Source: Comamonas endophytica
GTDB lineage: Bacteria; Pseudomonadota; Gammaproteobacteria; Burkholderiales; Burkholderiaceae_C
Length of the DNA: 64,000 bases
Direction of reading: 5' to 3'
Assembly: GCF_023634805.2 (NCBI RefSeq)
Contig: NZ_CP106881.1
Span: forward strand, 1,388,501-1,452,500
Positions 37,969-48,685 of this stretch are shown in pieces (the first letter of the stretch is position 1; each line of letters opens with the position of its first letter). The notes under the pieces are model-generated. The model saw only the letters and a program-made list of their open reading frames with translations, was not told the origin of the DNA and did not search any database. The translations under genes were made by a program, and so were the position numbers.

Positions 37969-38982
37969 TCAGAAGTTATGCCGCACCCCCACCGCCACCG
38001 AGCGGAAGTCCTCGCCCGCTGCGCCGCCCAGGTAGTTGATGTTCGCGCCGTTGTCGATCTTGGTGAAGTAGCCATAGACCTTGGTGCGCTTGCTCAGGTT
38101 GTAGTTGTAGCCCAGGGTCCACTGGTTGGCCGCCGTGCCCGGCAGCTTGCTGCCGCCGAGCTTGATCTTGTCGGCGCGGCCGAAGTTGGCATGGAATTCG
38201 GATGCTCCCAGGGTATACATCGCCGCCAGACGCAGGGCATGGCGCTTGGCTTCGGCGGTGCCGCCATTCACACGGTCCAGCGTTGCGTACTGGTAATACG
38301 CGCCCAGGTTGACGTCGCCCAGTGCATAGGAAGCGCGCAGTGCGATCTGGTCGGCTTCGCCCGCATAGGCGCCAAACACGCCAGCCGCGCCCTTGTTGCG
38401 GGTATAGCCCAGGCCCATACCCAGGGGGCCGGCGCCGTAGTTCAGCGCCAGGTCAAATGCATTGCGCGCGCCCGGCTCCTTCTCGCTCAGCGAGACCGCG
38501 CCTTCGGCGGTGAAGGCGCCCAATGCCGGCAGGCGGTAGGAGAGCTTGTTGATGTCGCGCATCACATACGCATACAGCGCGTCGGCCGACGAGCCGGTGT
38601 CGTGGTTGTGCATGCTGATGGCGTCGGCCGTGGCGTAGTACGACTCGGAGGTGAAGTTGCCCAGGCGCAGCAGGCCGAAACCGCCGCCGAGGTTCACTTC
38701 GCTCTGGCGCCGGAAGTAGACTGGCTCGGAAACGCCGGTGTCGGAGGCAAAGCCGCTTTCCAGCTGGAAGCCGGCCTTGAGGCCACCGCCGAGGTCTTCG
38801 GAGCCGCGCAGGCCCCAGCGCGAAGCGTTGTTGAACAGGCCGGTGAGCTTGGTGCCGCCGTTCTTCTGCTGTTCGACCGTGGTGTTGATGCGGCCGTAAA
38901 TGGTGACACTGCTCTGTGCCGTGGCTGCCGAGGTGCCGGCAATGGCCAGAACGGCCAGCAAGCTGCGTTGGATATGGTTCAT
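37969..38982 (-). CDS. Gram-negative porin (beta-barrel, Omp32-like), copy 2
   Basis: 337-residue paralogue of porin 1 with the same length and layout: signal peptide MNHIQRSLLAVLAIAGTSAATA-QSS, first strand SVTIYGRINTTVEQQ, SRWGLRGSEDLGGGLKAGFQ, and the C-terminal RSVAVGVRHNF. The two differ mainly at scattered positions, including loop residues, consistent with tandem duplication and some divergence in channel selectivity. It has its own promoter and terminator, so expression of the two can differ. Confidence 0.95.
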   Translation of the reverse strand: MNHIQRSLLAVLAIAGTSAATAQSSVTIYGRINTTVEQQKNGGTKLTGLFNNASRWGLRGSEDLGGGLKAGFQLESGFASDTGVSEPVYFRRQSEVNLGGGFGLLRLGNFTSESYYATADAISMHNHDTGSSADALYAYVMRDINKLSYRLPALGAFTAEGAVSLSEKEPGARNAFDLALNYGAGPLGMGLGYTRNKGAAGVFGAYAGEADQIALRASYALGDVNLGAYYQYATLDRVNGGTAEAKRHALRLAAMYTLGASEFHANFGRADKIKLGGSKLPGTAANQWTLGYNYNLSKRTKVYGYFTKIDNGANINYLGGAAGEDFRSVAVGVRHNF

Positions 38983-39064
38983 GGGGGACTCCTGGAATTG
39001 TGGTTTTGCGGCGGAGCAGTCAGGACCGAACTGCTTTGGAAGCGCTCACTCCGGCTGCGGCAAA

Positions 39065-39092
39065 ATTCTAGGTCGCCCCCCTGGGGACAAAA
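39065..39092 (-). promoter_or_regulatory. candidate promoter of porin 2
   Basis: On the minus strand TTTTGT, 16 bp, then TAGAAT, 83 bp before the ATG, matching the arrangement at porin 1. Confidence 0.5.
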
Positions 39093-39186
39093 AGCTTCAG
39101 GCCTGTGACGCCTTCCACTTTATGCATCCGCGCAACGCTTTCGGCCCCTGCATCCTGCAAGGCGCAGGGGCCGCGTGCAGTCTTTC

Positions 39187-40872
39187 TCAGTCACCCGCGT
39201 AGATATCGACGTCCTTGGTTTCCCGCACGAACAGCGTGCCGATGATGGCCGTCATCGCCGCGATGATGATCGGATACCAGAGGCCGCTGTACATGTTGCC
39301 GGTCTGCGCCACGATGGCAAAGGACATGGTGGGCAGCAGGCCGCCGAACCAGCCATTGCCGATGTGGTAGGGCAGGCTCATCGAGGTGTAGCGGATGCGC
39401 GTCGGGAACAGCTCGACCAGCATGGCGGCGATGGGGCCATAGACCATGGTCACCAGCAGCACCAGGTAGGTCAGGATGACGACCATCATCACCTTGTTCA
39501 TCTTGGCCGGGTCGGCCTTGGCCGGGTAGCCGTCCTGGCGCAGCACATCGGTCACGGCCTTCCTGAACGCGCCGTCCTTGGACTTGGCCTCCTCCGCGCT
39601 CAGGCCGCGGGACGAGAAGCTCGGGATTTCGTCGTCGCCGATCCTGATCACCGCCGGAGTGCCCGCAGGCGCATCCACCGCGTCATAGCTGACCGAGGCC
39701 GAGGCCAGCACCTGCTTGGCCACATCGCACGAACTCGTGAACTTGGCCGTGCCCGTCGGGTTGAACTGGAACGAGCATTCGGCCGGATCGGCCACGATCA
39801 CCACCTTGCTGCGCGCCTGGGCCGCGGCCAGGTCGGGATTCGCCGCTGCGGTCAGCGCCTTGAACACCGGGAAATAGGTCAGCACCGCCAGAATGCAGCC
39901 GAGCATGATGATCGGCTTGCGGCCGACCTTGTCCGACAGCGTGCCGAACACCACGAAAAAGGGTGTGGCGATCAGCAGCGCGGCGGCGATCATCAGGTTG
40001 GCCGTGACCGCATCCACCTTGAGCTGCTGCGTCAGGAAGAACAGCGAATAGAACTGCCCCGTGTACCAGACCACCGCCTGGCCGGCCGTCAGGCCGACCA
40101 GCGCCAGCAGCACGATCCTCAGGTTCTTCCACTGGCCGAAGGACTCGGCCAGCGGCGCCTTCGAGGTCTTGCCCTCGGCCTTCATCTTCTGGAAGGCCGG
40201 CGACTCGGACAGCGTCATGCGGATCCACACCGACACCCCGAGCAGCAGGATCGACACCAGGAAAGGAATGCGCCAGCCCCAGTCCGCGAAGGCGGCCTCG
40301 CCCACCGAGGTGCGCACGCCCAGGATCACCAACAGCGACATGAACAGCCCCAGCGTGGCCGTGGTCTGGATCCACGAGGTGTAGGCCCCGCGCCGGCCAT
40401 GCGGCGCATGCTCGGCCACATAGGTCGCGGCGCCGCCATATTCGCCGCCCAGTGCCAGCCCCTGGAGCATGCGCAGGATGATCAGGATCACCGGCGCGGC
40501 CACGCCGATCGAGGCATAGGTCGGCAGGATGCCGACGATGAAGGTCGACAGGCCCATGATCAGGATCGTCACCAGGAAGGTGTACTTGCGCCCGATCATG
40601 TCTCCCAGCCGGCCGAACACCAGCGCGCCAAAGGGCCGCACGATGAAGCCCGCGGCAAACGCCAGCAGCGCGAAGATGAAAGCCGAGCCCTCGTCGAGCC
40701 CGCTGAAGAACTGCTTGGCGATGATGGCCGCGAGCGAGCCATAGAGGTAGAAGTCATACCACTCGAAAACCGTGCCGAGGGATGACGCAAAGATCACTTT
40801 GCGCTCTTCGGGTGTCATGGGGCGCGGTGCGACGCCCTTGACACCCACGCCGGATGAAGCGTTGATGGCCAT
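39187..40872 (-). CDS. MFS metabolite:H+ symporter (MHS family) with periplasmic loop insert
   Basis: 561-residue inner-membrane symporter related to ProP, ShiA and KgtP. It has the MHS opening FEWYDFYLYGSLAAIIAKQF, loop motif FGRLGDMIGRKYTF and RMLQGLALGGEYGGAATYVAEH. Family members are usually ~430-450 residues; here about 110 extra residues sit after TM9 (after LTYFPVFKAL), on the periplasmic side by topology, containing AECSFQFN...TSSCD, two cysteines that could form a disulfide. The substrate, probably an organic acid, is not inferable. AACAGGAGA precedes the ATG. Confidence 0.9.
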   Translation of the reverse strand: MAINASSGVGVKGVAPRPMTPEERKVIFASSLGTVFEWYDFYLYGSLAAIIAKQFFSGLDEGSAFIFALLAFAAGFIVRPFGALVFGRLGDMIGRKYTFLVTILIMGLSTFIVGILPTYASIGVAAPVILIILRMLQGLALGGEYGGAATYVAEHAPHGRRGAYTSWIQTTATLGLFMSLLVILGVRTSVGEAAFADWGWRIPFLVSILLLGVSVWIRMTLSESPAFQKMKAEGKTSKAPLAESFGQWKNLRIVLLALVGLTAGQAVVWYTGQFYSLFFLTQQLKVDAVTANLMIAAALLIATPFFVVFGTLSDKVGRKPIIMLGCILAVLTYFPVFKALTAAANPDLAAAQARSKVVIVADPAECSFQFNPTGTAKFTSSCDVAKQVLASASVSYDAVDAPAGTPAVIRIGDDEIPSFSSRGLSAEEAKSKDGAFRKAVTDVLRQDGYPAKADPAKMNKVMMVVILTYLVLLVTMVYGPIAAMLVELFPTRIRYTSMSLPYHIGNGWFGGLLPTMSFAIVAQTGNMYSGLWYPIIIAAMTAIIGTLFVRETKDVDIYAGD

Positions 40873-41046
40873 GCTGTTGTCTCCTGTTGGTTATAAGTGC
40901 CGCTCGCAGCGGTCACCCCCATTCTTGGAGACACCACTGACCGCTCTCTGACACCAAACCAACAGGAGCTTGCGCCGGACTTACGCCGCGCTGACATTCT
41001 CGGGTCGAACCCTTGGATCCCTTTTCGGGATGTGAAAAGGGCTGTA

Positions 41047-41691
41047 TCAGGCTTTCAAACCGGAGGGCGTCTGCGGCAAGGACTCCCAATGCGCGGCATC
41101 GAACCATGGCTCCTGTGCCAGATAGGAGCGCAGCATCGGCAGGCCGTCGAGCCCCCAGAAAATCTTGCCATCGACCTCCCAGGCCGGCACACCAAACACG
41201 CCCGCGTTGGCTGCAGCTTCCGTATTCGTGCGCAAAAAGTCCTTGGCACGCTGCGTGGCCTGGTCGTCGCTGCGCAGCTGGCCCTGCAACTGCTGCATCA
41301 GCTCCTGCAGGCGCTGCGCATCGAGCGCCGACTGCCCGCCCTGCCACACATGGCGCAGCAGCGTGCCGGCCACGAAACGGTTGATGCTGCCGTCGTCGCT
41401 GCACTGCAGCGCCAGGCGCAGCAGCGGCAAAGGGTTGAACGGATGCTCGGCCGGCATGTCCAGCGGCACGCCCAGCGAGGCGCCGAGCCAGTGCACATGG
41501 CGGTAGGTCCATTCGCGCTTGGCCTCGATTCCCGCGGGCCCGGGGTTCGCGTTGCGTTGCAGCAGCGCGCCCAGCAGCACCGGGCGGTATTGCACCGTGT
41601 AGCTCAAGCCCTCCAGCACCTCGGGCATGCGCTCGAAGGCCAGCCAGGCGTAGGGGGAGACGAAGTCTATGTGGAAGGTGATGTGTTTCAT
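41047..41691 (-). CDS. 2-hydroxychromene-2-carboxylate isomerase-like DsbA-family protein
   Basis: 214-residue thioredoxin-fold protein of the HCCA isomerase/kappa-GST group, which in NahD isomerises 2-hydroxychromene-2-carboxylate with glutathione in naphthalene degradation. Evidence: HITFHIDFVSPYAWLAFERM, with Ser where thioredoxins have Cys, YRPVLLGALL, and AAANAGVFGVPAWEVDGKIFWGLD at the C-terminal cis-Pro region. No aromatic degradation genes are adjacent, so it may act on another substrate. It is flanked by a dispersed repeat. Confidence 0.85.
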   Translation of the reverse strand: MKHITFHIDFVSPYAWLAFERMPEVLEGLSYTVQYRPVLLGALLQRNANPGPAGIEAKREWTYRHVHWLGASLGVPLDMPAEHPFNPLPLLRLALQCSDDGSINRFVAGTLLRHVWQGGQSALDAQRLQELMQQLQGQLRSDDQATQRAKDFLRTNTEAAANAGVFGVPAWEVDGKIFWGLDGLPMLRSYLAQEPWFDAAHWESLPQTPSGLKA

Positions 41692-41708
41692 GCTTCGGTG
41701 CTTTTTTG

Positions 41709-41842
41709 GAGGACAGGCCGTCCATGCTTCGACAAGCTCAGCACGAACGGATTTTTATTCATGCATCAACAGGTACACTGCGCCGAGCCAAGCATGAACG
41801 TTTTACCGTTCGCCCTGAGCTTGTCGAAGGGTGGGCGTCCAG
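41709..41842. repeat. dispersed intergenic repeat block R5
   Basis: Two copies in opposite orientation around 55 bp of other sequence: CAGGCCGTCCATGCTTCGAC ... CTCAGCACGAACGG and CCGTTCGCCCTGAGCTTGTC ... GAAGGGTGGGCGTCC. It lies between the isomerase gene start and the DUF1289 gene end. Confidence 0.82.
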
Positions 41843-41846
41843 ACCT

Positions 41847-42182
41847 CTAGTCAGAAGCATGAACCCGATCCGGCGCCGGATGCTCCACACCCGCCCTAAC
41901 GAGCAGCCGCCCCCAGATCTCCCGCCGCTGCACCGCATCCGCCTTGCCCCACGCGCGCAGCTCCTCCAGCGTGCGAAAGCACCCCTGGCAATGGCTGCGG
42001 TCGGCCGTCATGCGGCAGATGCTGATGCAGGGCGAGGAGACCACGCCGTCGAAATCCTCGGCAAAGCCGCCCTCGGCCAGCACCAGCGCGGCGCGCCTTG
42101 CCAGCGCCGCGGGGATATCCACGGGCGTGCCTGCCACGGTCGTGCCCACGGCGGGGACGCTCTCAGACGGCGGCACAGACAT
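41847..42182 (-). CDS. DUF1289 family Cys-rich protein
   Basis: 111-residue protein with the DUF1289 signature SPCISICRMTADRSHCQGC followed by FRTLEELRAWGKAD: four cysteines likely bind a metal. Family function is unknown; it is often fused or adjacent to oxidoreductase or acyl-CoA genes. The ATG giving MSVPPSESVPAVG lies 20 bp inside the end of the HMG-CoA lyase gene, whose last codons supply a GGGAGG ribosome site, so it is the last gene of that operon. The N-terminal ~45 residues are outside the DUF. Confidence 0.85.
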   Translation of the reverse strand: MSVPPSESVPAVGTTVAGTPVDIPAALARRAALVLAEGGFAEDFDGVVSSPCISICRMTADRSHCQGCFRTLEELRAWGKADAVQRREIWGRLLVRAGVEHPAPDRVHASD

Positions 42183-43089
42183 TTGCCTCCCGTTTGGCCA
42201 GCAGCGCCTTGGCGACGCGCGACTGCGTGGGACGGCCCAGGAAGTCGCTGATGTACTGGCCGGCATCGATCAGCGCATCGAGCTCGATGCCGGTGTCGAT
42301 TCCCATGCCCTGCAGCATGTAGACCACGTCCTCGGTGGCGACGTTGCCGGTCGCGCCCTTGGCATAGGGGCAGCCGCCCAGGCCCGCGACCGAGGTGTCG
42401 AACTGCCACACGCCCAGCTCCAGCGAAGCCAGCGTGTTGGCCAGCGCCTGGCCGTAGGTGTCATGGAAATGGCCCGAAACATCGTCCAGCTCGAAATGCG
42501 CCAGCGTGGCTTCGAGCGCGCGCTGCACCTTGAGCGGCGTGCCCACGCCGATGGTGTCGGCCACGCCCACATGCTGCACGCCGATGCCCTTCATCAGGCC
42601 CGCGAGGTAGCCCACGCGCGAGGGATCGATCTCGCCCTCGTAGGGGCAGCCCACGGTGCACGACATCGCGCCGCGTACGTGGATGCCGGCCGCGCGCGCG
42701 GCCTCGACCACGGGGGCGAAGCGCTCGATGCTCTCGGCAATCGAGCAATTGATGTTGCGCTGGCTGAAAGCCTCGCTGGCCGCGCCGAAGACCACGATCT
42801 CGTCGGGCCGGCTGGCCACGGCGGCCTCGAAACCGCGCAGGTTCGGGGTCAGCACCGAGTAGCGCACGCCGGGCTGGCGCGCGATGCCGGCCATGACTTC
42901 GGCGTTGTCGGCCATCTGCGGCACCCACTTCGGGCTCACGAAGCTCGTGACCTCGATCTCGCGCAGGCCCGCCGCCTGCAGCCGGTGCACCAGCTCGATC
43001 TTCACGGCCGCGGGCACGGTCTGCTTTTCATTCTGCAGCCCGTCGCGCGGGCCTACATCCACCAGTTTGACGCGGGAGGGATAGCTCAT
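42163..43089 (-). CDS. mvaB: hydroxymethylglutaryl-CoA lyase
   Basis: 308-residue TIM-barrel lyase that cleaves HMG-CoA to acetyl-CoA and acetoacetate, the last step of leucine breakdown (LiuE). It contains VDVGPRDGLQNEK, with the catalytic Arg and metal-binding Asp, EVTSFVSPKWVPQMAD, and the active-site Cys loop GLGGCPYAKGATGN near residue 265. Start uncertain: ATG at 43089 giving MSYPSRVKLVDVG fits the family, and two further in-frame ATGs lie 9 and 27 bases upstream. It is in the mccB-liuC-mccA-ghrA-mvaB-DUF1289 series. Confidence 0.95.
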   Translation of the reverse strand: MSYPSRVKLVDVGPRDGLQNEKQTVPAAVKIELVHRLQAAGLREIEVTSFVSPKWVPQMADNAEVMAGIARQPGVRYSVLTPNLRGFEAAVASRPDEIVVFGAASEAFSQRNINCSIAESIERFAPVVEAARAAGIHVRGAMSCTVGCPYEGEIDPSRVGYLAGLMKGIGVQHVGVADTIGVGTPLKVQRALEATLAHFELDDVSGHFHDTYGQALANTLASLELGVWQFDTSVAGLGGCPYAKGATGNVATEDVVYMLQGMGIDTGIELDALIDAGQYISDFLGRPTQSRVAKALLAKREANVCAAV

Positions 43090-43123
43090 GGTTTTCATTC
43101 CATTGGGTAATTTCATTGGGCGA

Positions 43124-44044
43124 TCAATAACCGCGCGTGCCTTTGACCACACCGGTCAGGGATTCGCCGCGCTCCAGCGCCGCGATCTTGCCCGTGATCT
43201 GTGCCAGGCTCTCCTCGCGCAGCGTGCGCGCCGAGACATGCGGCGTGAGCGTGATGCGCGGGTCGCGGCGGAATGCATGGTCCGCGGGCAACGGCTCGGT
43301 GCGGAAGACATCGAGCGTCGCGCCCGCGAGGTGGCCGCTCGCGAGCAGCGCCAGCAGGTCCTCATCGACCAGATGCGCGCCGCGCGCGACGTTGACCACA
43401 TACGCGCCGGGCTGCAGCCGCGACAGCGTATCCACATTCAGGATATCGCGTGTGTCCGGGGTCAGCGGCAGCAGGTTGACCAGCACCCGGCTGGCGCGCA
43501 GGAAGCCATCGAGCCCCTCGGTGCCATGCCAGGTGGTGATACCGTCCAGCTCGCGCGGCGAACGGCTCCAGCCATTGACCGGAAACTCGAAATGCGCCAG
43601 CGCCCGCGACACGCGCTGGCCCAGCACGCCCAGGCCCATCACGCCCACCGCGAAGTCCCGGCGCACGCGCGGCTTGCGCAGCTTCCATTCGCCGCGCGCC
43701 ATCGCGCTTTCATAGGCGGGGAGTTCGCGGAAATGCCGCACCACGGCCTGGCACACATATTCCGCCATCTGCACCGCCATGCCTGCATCCTCGATGCGCA
43801 CCAGCGGCAGATCCGCCGGCAGCTTCAGCCGCAGCAGCCCGTCCACTCCCGCGCCGAGGTTGAACATCGCCTTGAGCCCGGCCTGCTCGTCCACGAACTG
43901 CTGGGGCGGCGCCCACACCAGCGCATAGTCGGCTTGGGGCGCGCCCGGCCGCCACACCGACACATCGGCGGCGGGAAAGGCCGCGCGCAGCCCTTCGATC
44001 CAGGGTTCGGGGCGGGTATCGGCGTAGCAGAAGGTGATTTTCAT
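43124..44044 (-). CDS. ghrA: D-2-hydroxyacid dehydrogenase, GhrA-like (glyoxylate/hydroxypyruvate reductase A)
   Basis: 306-residue NAD(P)H-dependent reductase. The Rossmann motif is GVMGLGVLGQRVSRAL; the catalytic residues sit in NVARGAHLVDE (Arg), RTEPLP (Glu) and LTPHVSA (His). GhrA enzymes reduce glyoxylate to glycolate and hydroxypyruvate to glycerate. It stands 34 bp upstream of mvaB and 73 bp downstream of mccA, inside the leucine operon, where it has no standard role; a link to glyoxylate flux is possible given aceK in the neighbouring block. The symbol is by similarity only. Confidence 0.85.
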   Translation of the reverse strand: MKITFCYADTRPEPWIEGLRAAFPAADVSVWRPGAPQADYALVWAPPQQFVDEQAGLKAMFNLGAGVDGLLRLKLPADLPLVRIEDAGMAVQMAEYVCQAVVRHFRELPAYESAMARGEWKLRKPRVRRDFAVGVMGLGVLGQRVSRALAHFEFPVNGWSRSPRELDGITTWHGTEGLDGFLRASRVLVNLLPLTPDTRDILNVDTLSRLQPGAYVVNVARGAHLVDEDLLALLASGHLAGATLDVFRTEPLPADHAFRRDPRITLTPHVSARTLREESLAQITGKIAALERGESLTGVVKGTRGY

Positions 44045-44117
44045 GGCCGCCAAGCGTAACGCGGCTGGGCAACCACGCCCGCCAAAAGCCCCGGGTTTTT
44101 GCGGTACTGCACGTGAC

Positions 44118-46130
<2,013 letters not shown>

Positions 46131-46162
46131 TGCTGTCTCCCTCAATTCATTGGATGCGGCGC

Positions 46163-46942
46163 TCACGCGAGCCACGACGGCTTGCGCTTGGACAGGAAGG
46201 CCTGCACGCCCTCCTTGCCCTCGGCGCTGGCGCGGATGGTGGCAATGCTCTCGACGGTGGCCGCCACCAGGCCCGGCTCGATATCGCGCCCCGCGACATC
46301 GATCACCAGCTGCTTGCAGGCGCGCACCGCGGCCGGGCCCGAGCGCAGCAGCGGCTCGAGTATGGCCTGCACCTTCTCATCGAGCGCTTCGGCGCTGGCC
46401 ACTTCATGCACCAGGCCGATGCGATGCGCCTCGGCGGCATCGAAGCGCTCGCCGGTGAGGAAATAGCGGTGTGCGGCGCGCGCGCCCATGGAGCGGATCA
46501 CATAGGGGCTGATGGTCGCGGGAATCAGGCCGATCTTGACCTCGCTCAGGCAGAAGCCGGCGCTATCCGCCGCCACCGCCATGTCGCAGGCCGCGACCAG
46601 GCCCATGCCGCCGGCATAGACATCGCCCTGCACGCGCGCCAGCGTCGGCTTGGGACATTCGTAAATGACGCGCAGCATCTCGGCAAGCTTGCCGGCATCG
46701 TCGCGGTTCTCGTCGCGCGTGTAGTCGGCCATCCGGCGCATCCAGTTGAGATCGGCGCCGGCGCAAAACGCCGGGCCCTCGGCCGCCAGCACCACGGCCA
46801 GCACGTCGGCGCGTTCGCCCACCGTGAGGAAGGCCTGGGTGATATCGGCAATCGCGACGTCGCTGAAGGCGTTGCGGATCTCGGGCCGGGCCAGCGTGAT
46901 GCGGGCCACGCCGGAGTCATAGGCAATGTGAAGCGTAGGCAT
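46163..46942 (-). CDS. liuC: methylglutaconyl-CoA hydratase (enoyl-CoA hydratase family)
   Basis: 259-residue crotonase-fold enzyme converting 3-methylglutaconyl-CoA to HMG-CoA. It has the oxyanion-hole segments FCAGADLNWMRRMADY and ARVQGDVYAGGMGLVAACDM, and the phrase NWMRRMADYTRDEN resembles LiuC-type hydratases. It lies between the two carboxylase subunit genes (11 bp after mccB, 32 bp before mccA), as in liu operons elsewhere. Confidence 0.93.
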   Translation of the reverse strand: MPTLHIAYDSGVARITLARPEIRNAFSDVAIADITQAFLTVGERADVLAVVLAAEGPAFCAGADLNWMRRMADYTRDENRDDAGKLAEMLRVIYECPKPTLARVQGDVYAGGMGLVAACDMAVAADSAGFCLSEVKIGLIPATISPYVIRSMGARAAHRYFLTGERFDAAEAHRIGLVHEVASAEALDEKVQAILEPLLRSGPAAVRACKQLVIDVAGRDIEPGLVAATVESIATIRASAEGKEGVQAFLSKRKPSWLA

Positions 46943-46953
46943 GCGGGACTCCT

Positions 46954-48561
46954 TTACATGCGGAACACGCCAAAGCGCGTGTCTTCGATGGGTGCGTTGC
47001 GCGCGGCCGAGAGGCCCAGCGCCAGCACGCGGCGCGTGTCGGCCGGGTCGATCACGCCATCGTCCCACAGGCGTGCCGTCGCGTAGTAGGGGTGCCCCTG
47101 GTCTTCATACTGCTGGCGGATCGGCGCCTTGAAGGCCTCCTCCTCCTGGGCGCTCCACTGCCCGCCGCGGCCCTCGATGCCGTCGCGCTTGACGGTGGCC
47201 AGCACGCTCGCCGCCTGCTCGCCGCCCATGACCGAGATGCGCGCGTTGGGCCACATCCACAGGAAACGCGGCGAGAACGCGCGCCCGCACATGCCGTAGT
47301 TGCCCGCGCCGAAGCTGCCGCCGATGATGATGGTGAACTTGGGCACGGCCGCGGTGGACACCGCCGTCACCAGCTTTGCGCCATGGCGCGCGATGCCTTC
47401 GTTCTCGTACTTGCGCCCGACCATGAAGCCGGTGATGTTCTGCAGGAACACCAGCGGGATCTTGCGCTGGCAGCACAGCTCGATGAAATGCGCGCCTTTG
47501 ACCGCCGACTCGCTGAACAGGATGCCGTTGTTGGCGATGATGCCCACCTGCATGCCCTCGATGCGCGCGAAGCCGCAGACCAGGGTGCTGCCGAAGCGCG
47601 CCTTGAATTCGTCGAACGCGCTGTCATCGACGATGCGCGCGATGATCTCGCGCACGTCGAAGGGCTTGCGCGTGTCGACCGGGATCACGCCATACAGCTC
47701 CTCGGCGGCAAAGCGCGGTGCCACGGGTGTGGCATCGGCGGCATTCGTCTGCTTGCTGCGGTTGAGGTGCGAGACCGCGGTGCGCGCCAGCGCCAGCGCA
47801 TGCAGGTCGTTCTGCGCCAGATGGTCGGCCACGCCCGACAGCCGGGTGTGCACGTCGCCGCCGCCCAGGTCCTCGGCGCTGACCACCTCGCCGGTCGCGG
47901 CCTTCACCAGCGGCGGGCCGCCCAGGAAGATCGTGCCCTGCTCCTTGACGATGATCGACTCGTCGCTCATCGCCGGCACATAGGCGCCGCCCGCCGTGCA
48001 CGAGCCCATGACCACGGCGATCTGCGCGATGCCCTGGGCGCTGAGATTGGCCTGGTTGTAGAAGATGCGGCCGAAGTGCTCGCGGTCGGGAAACACCTCG
48101 TCCTGGTTGGGCAGGTTGGCGCCGCCGGAATCCACCAGATAGATGCAGGGCAGGCGGTTCTGCGCCGCGATCTCCTGGGCACGCAGATGCTTCTTCACCG
48201 TCATCGGGTAGTAGGTGCCGCCCTTCACCGTCGCGTCGTTGCACACGATCATGCAATCCACGCCGCTGACCCGGCCGACCCCGGCAATCAGCCCCGCGCC
48301 CGGCGCCGCGTTGTCGTACATGTTGAGCGCGGCCAGCGGCGCCAGCTCGAGGAAGGGCGTGCCCGGATCGAGCAACTGCTGCACGCGGTCGCGCGGCAGC
48401 AGCTTGCCGCGCGCCAGGTGCTTGGCACGCGGGGCCTCGCCGCCGCCCTCGAGCACCTTGTCGACCTGGCGCCGCAGGTCCTGCACCACGGCCTGCATAG
48501 CGGCCGCGTTGGCCTGGAAATCCGCCGAGCGGGGGTTGATTCGAGATTCGAGAATGCCCAT
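46954..48561 (-). CDS. mccB: methylcrotonyl-CoA carboxylase, carboxyltransferase (beta) subunit
   Basis: 535-residue carboxyltransferase (LiuB) that moves CO2 from carboxybiotin to 3-methylcrotonyl-CoA. Landmarks: [38 protein letters not shown] (acyl-CoA site), [18 protein letters not shown], and [20 protein letters not shown] in the C-terminal half. First gene of the operon; the ATG giving [12 protein letters not shown] was chosen over a longer open frame. No LiuR-like palindrome was found in the 124 bp before it. Confidence 0.95.
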   Translation of the reverse strand: MGILESRINPRSADFQANAAAMQAVVQDLRRQVDKVLEGGGEAPRAKHLARGKLLPRDRVQQLLDPGTPFLELAPLAALNMYDNAAPGAGLIAGVGRVSGVDCMIVCNDATVKGGTYYPMTVKKHLRAQEIAAQNRLPCIYLVDSGGANLPNQDEVFPDREHFGRIFYNQANLSAQGIAQIAVVMGSCTAGGAYVPAMSDESIIVKEQGTIFLGGPPLVKAATGEVVSAEDLGGGDVHTRLSGVADHLAQNDLHALALARTAVSHLNRSKQTNAADATPVAPRFAAEELYGVIPVDTRKPFDVREIIARIVDDSAFDEFKARFGSTLVCGFARIEGMQVGIIANNGILFSESAVKGAHFIELCCQRKIPLVFLQNITGFMVGRKYENEGIARHGAKLVTAVSTAAVPKFTIIIGGSFGAGNYGMCGRAFSPRFLWMWPNARISVMGGEQAASVLATVKRDGIEGRGGQWSAQEEEAFKAPIRQQYEDQGHPYYATARLWDDGVIDPADTRRVLALGLSAARNAPIEDTRFGVFRM

Positions 48562-48685
48562 GTCTTGCCTTTGTTGCTTGTTGCCGCTGTTTGTGTCTCT
48601 TAGTGTCTGCCTTGCCCTAGCGGAAACCGGGGTTTCTATGACCACCCGACGGTCTGCGCCGCCGTCCCCTGGGGACAATGCCCCA

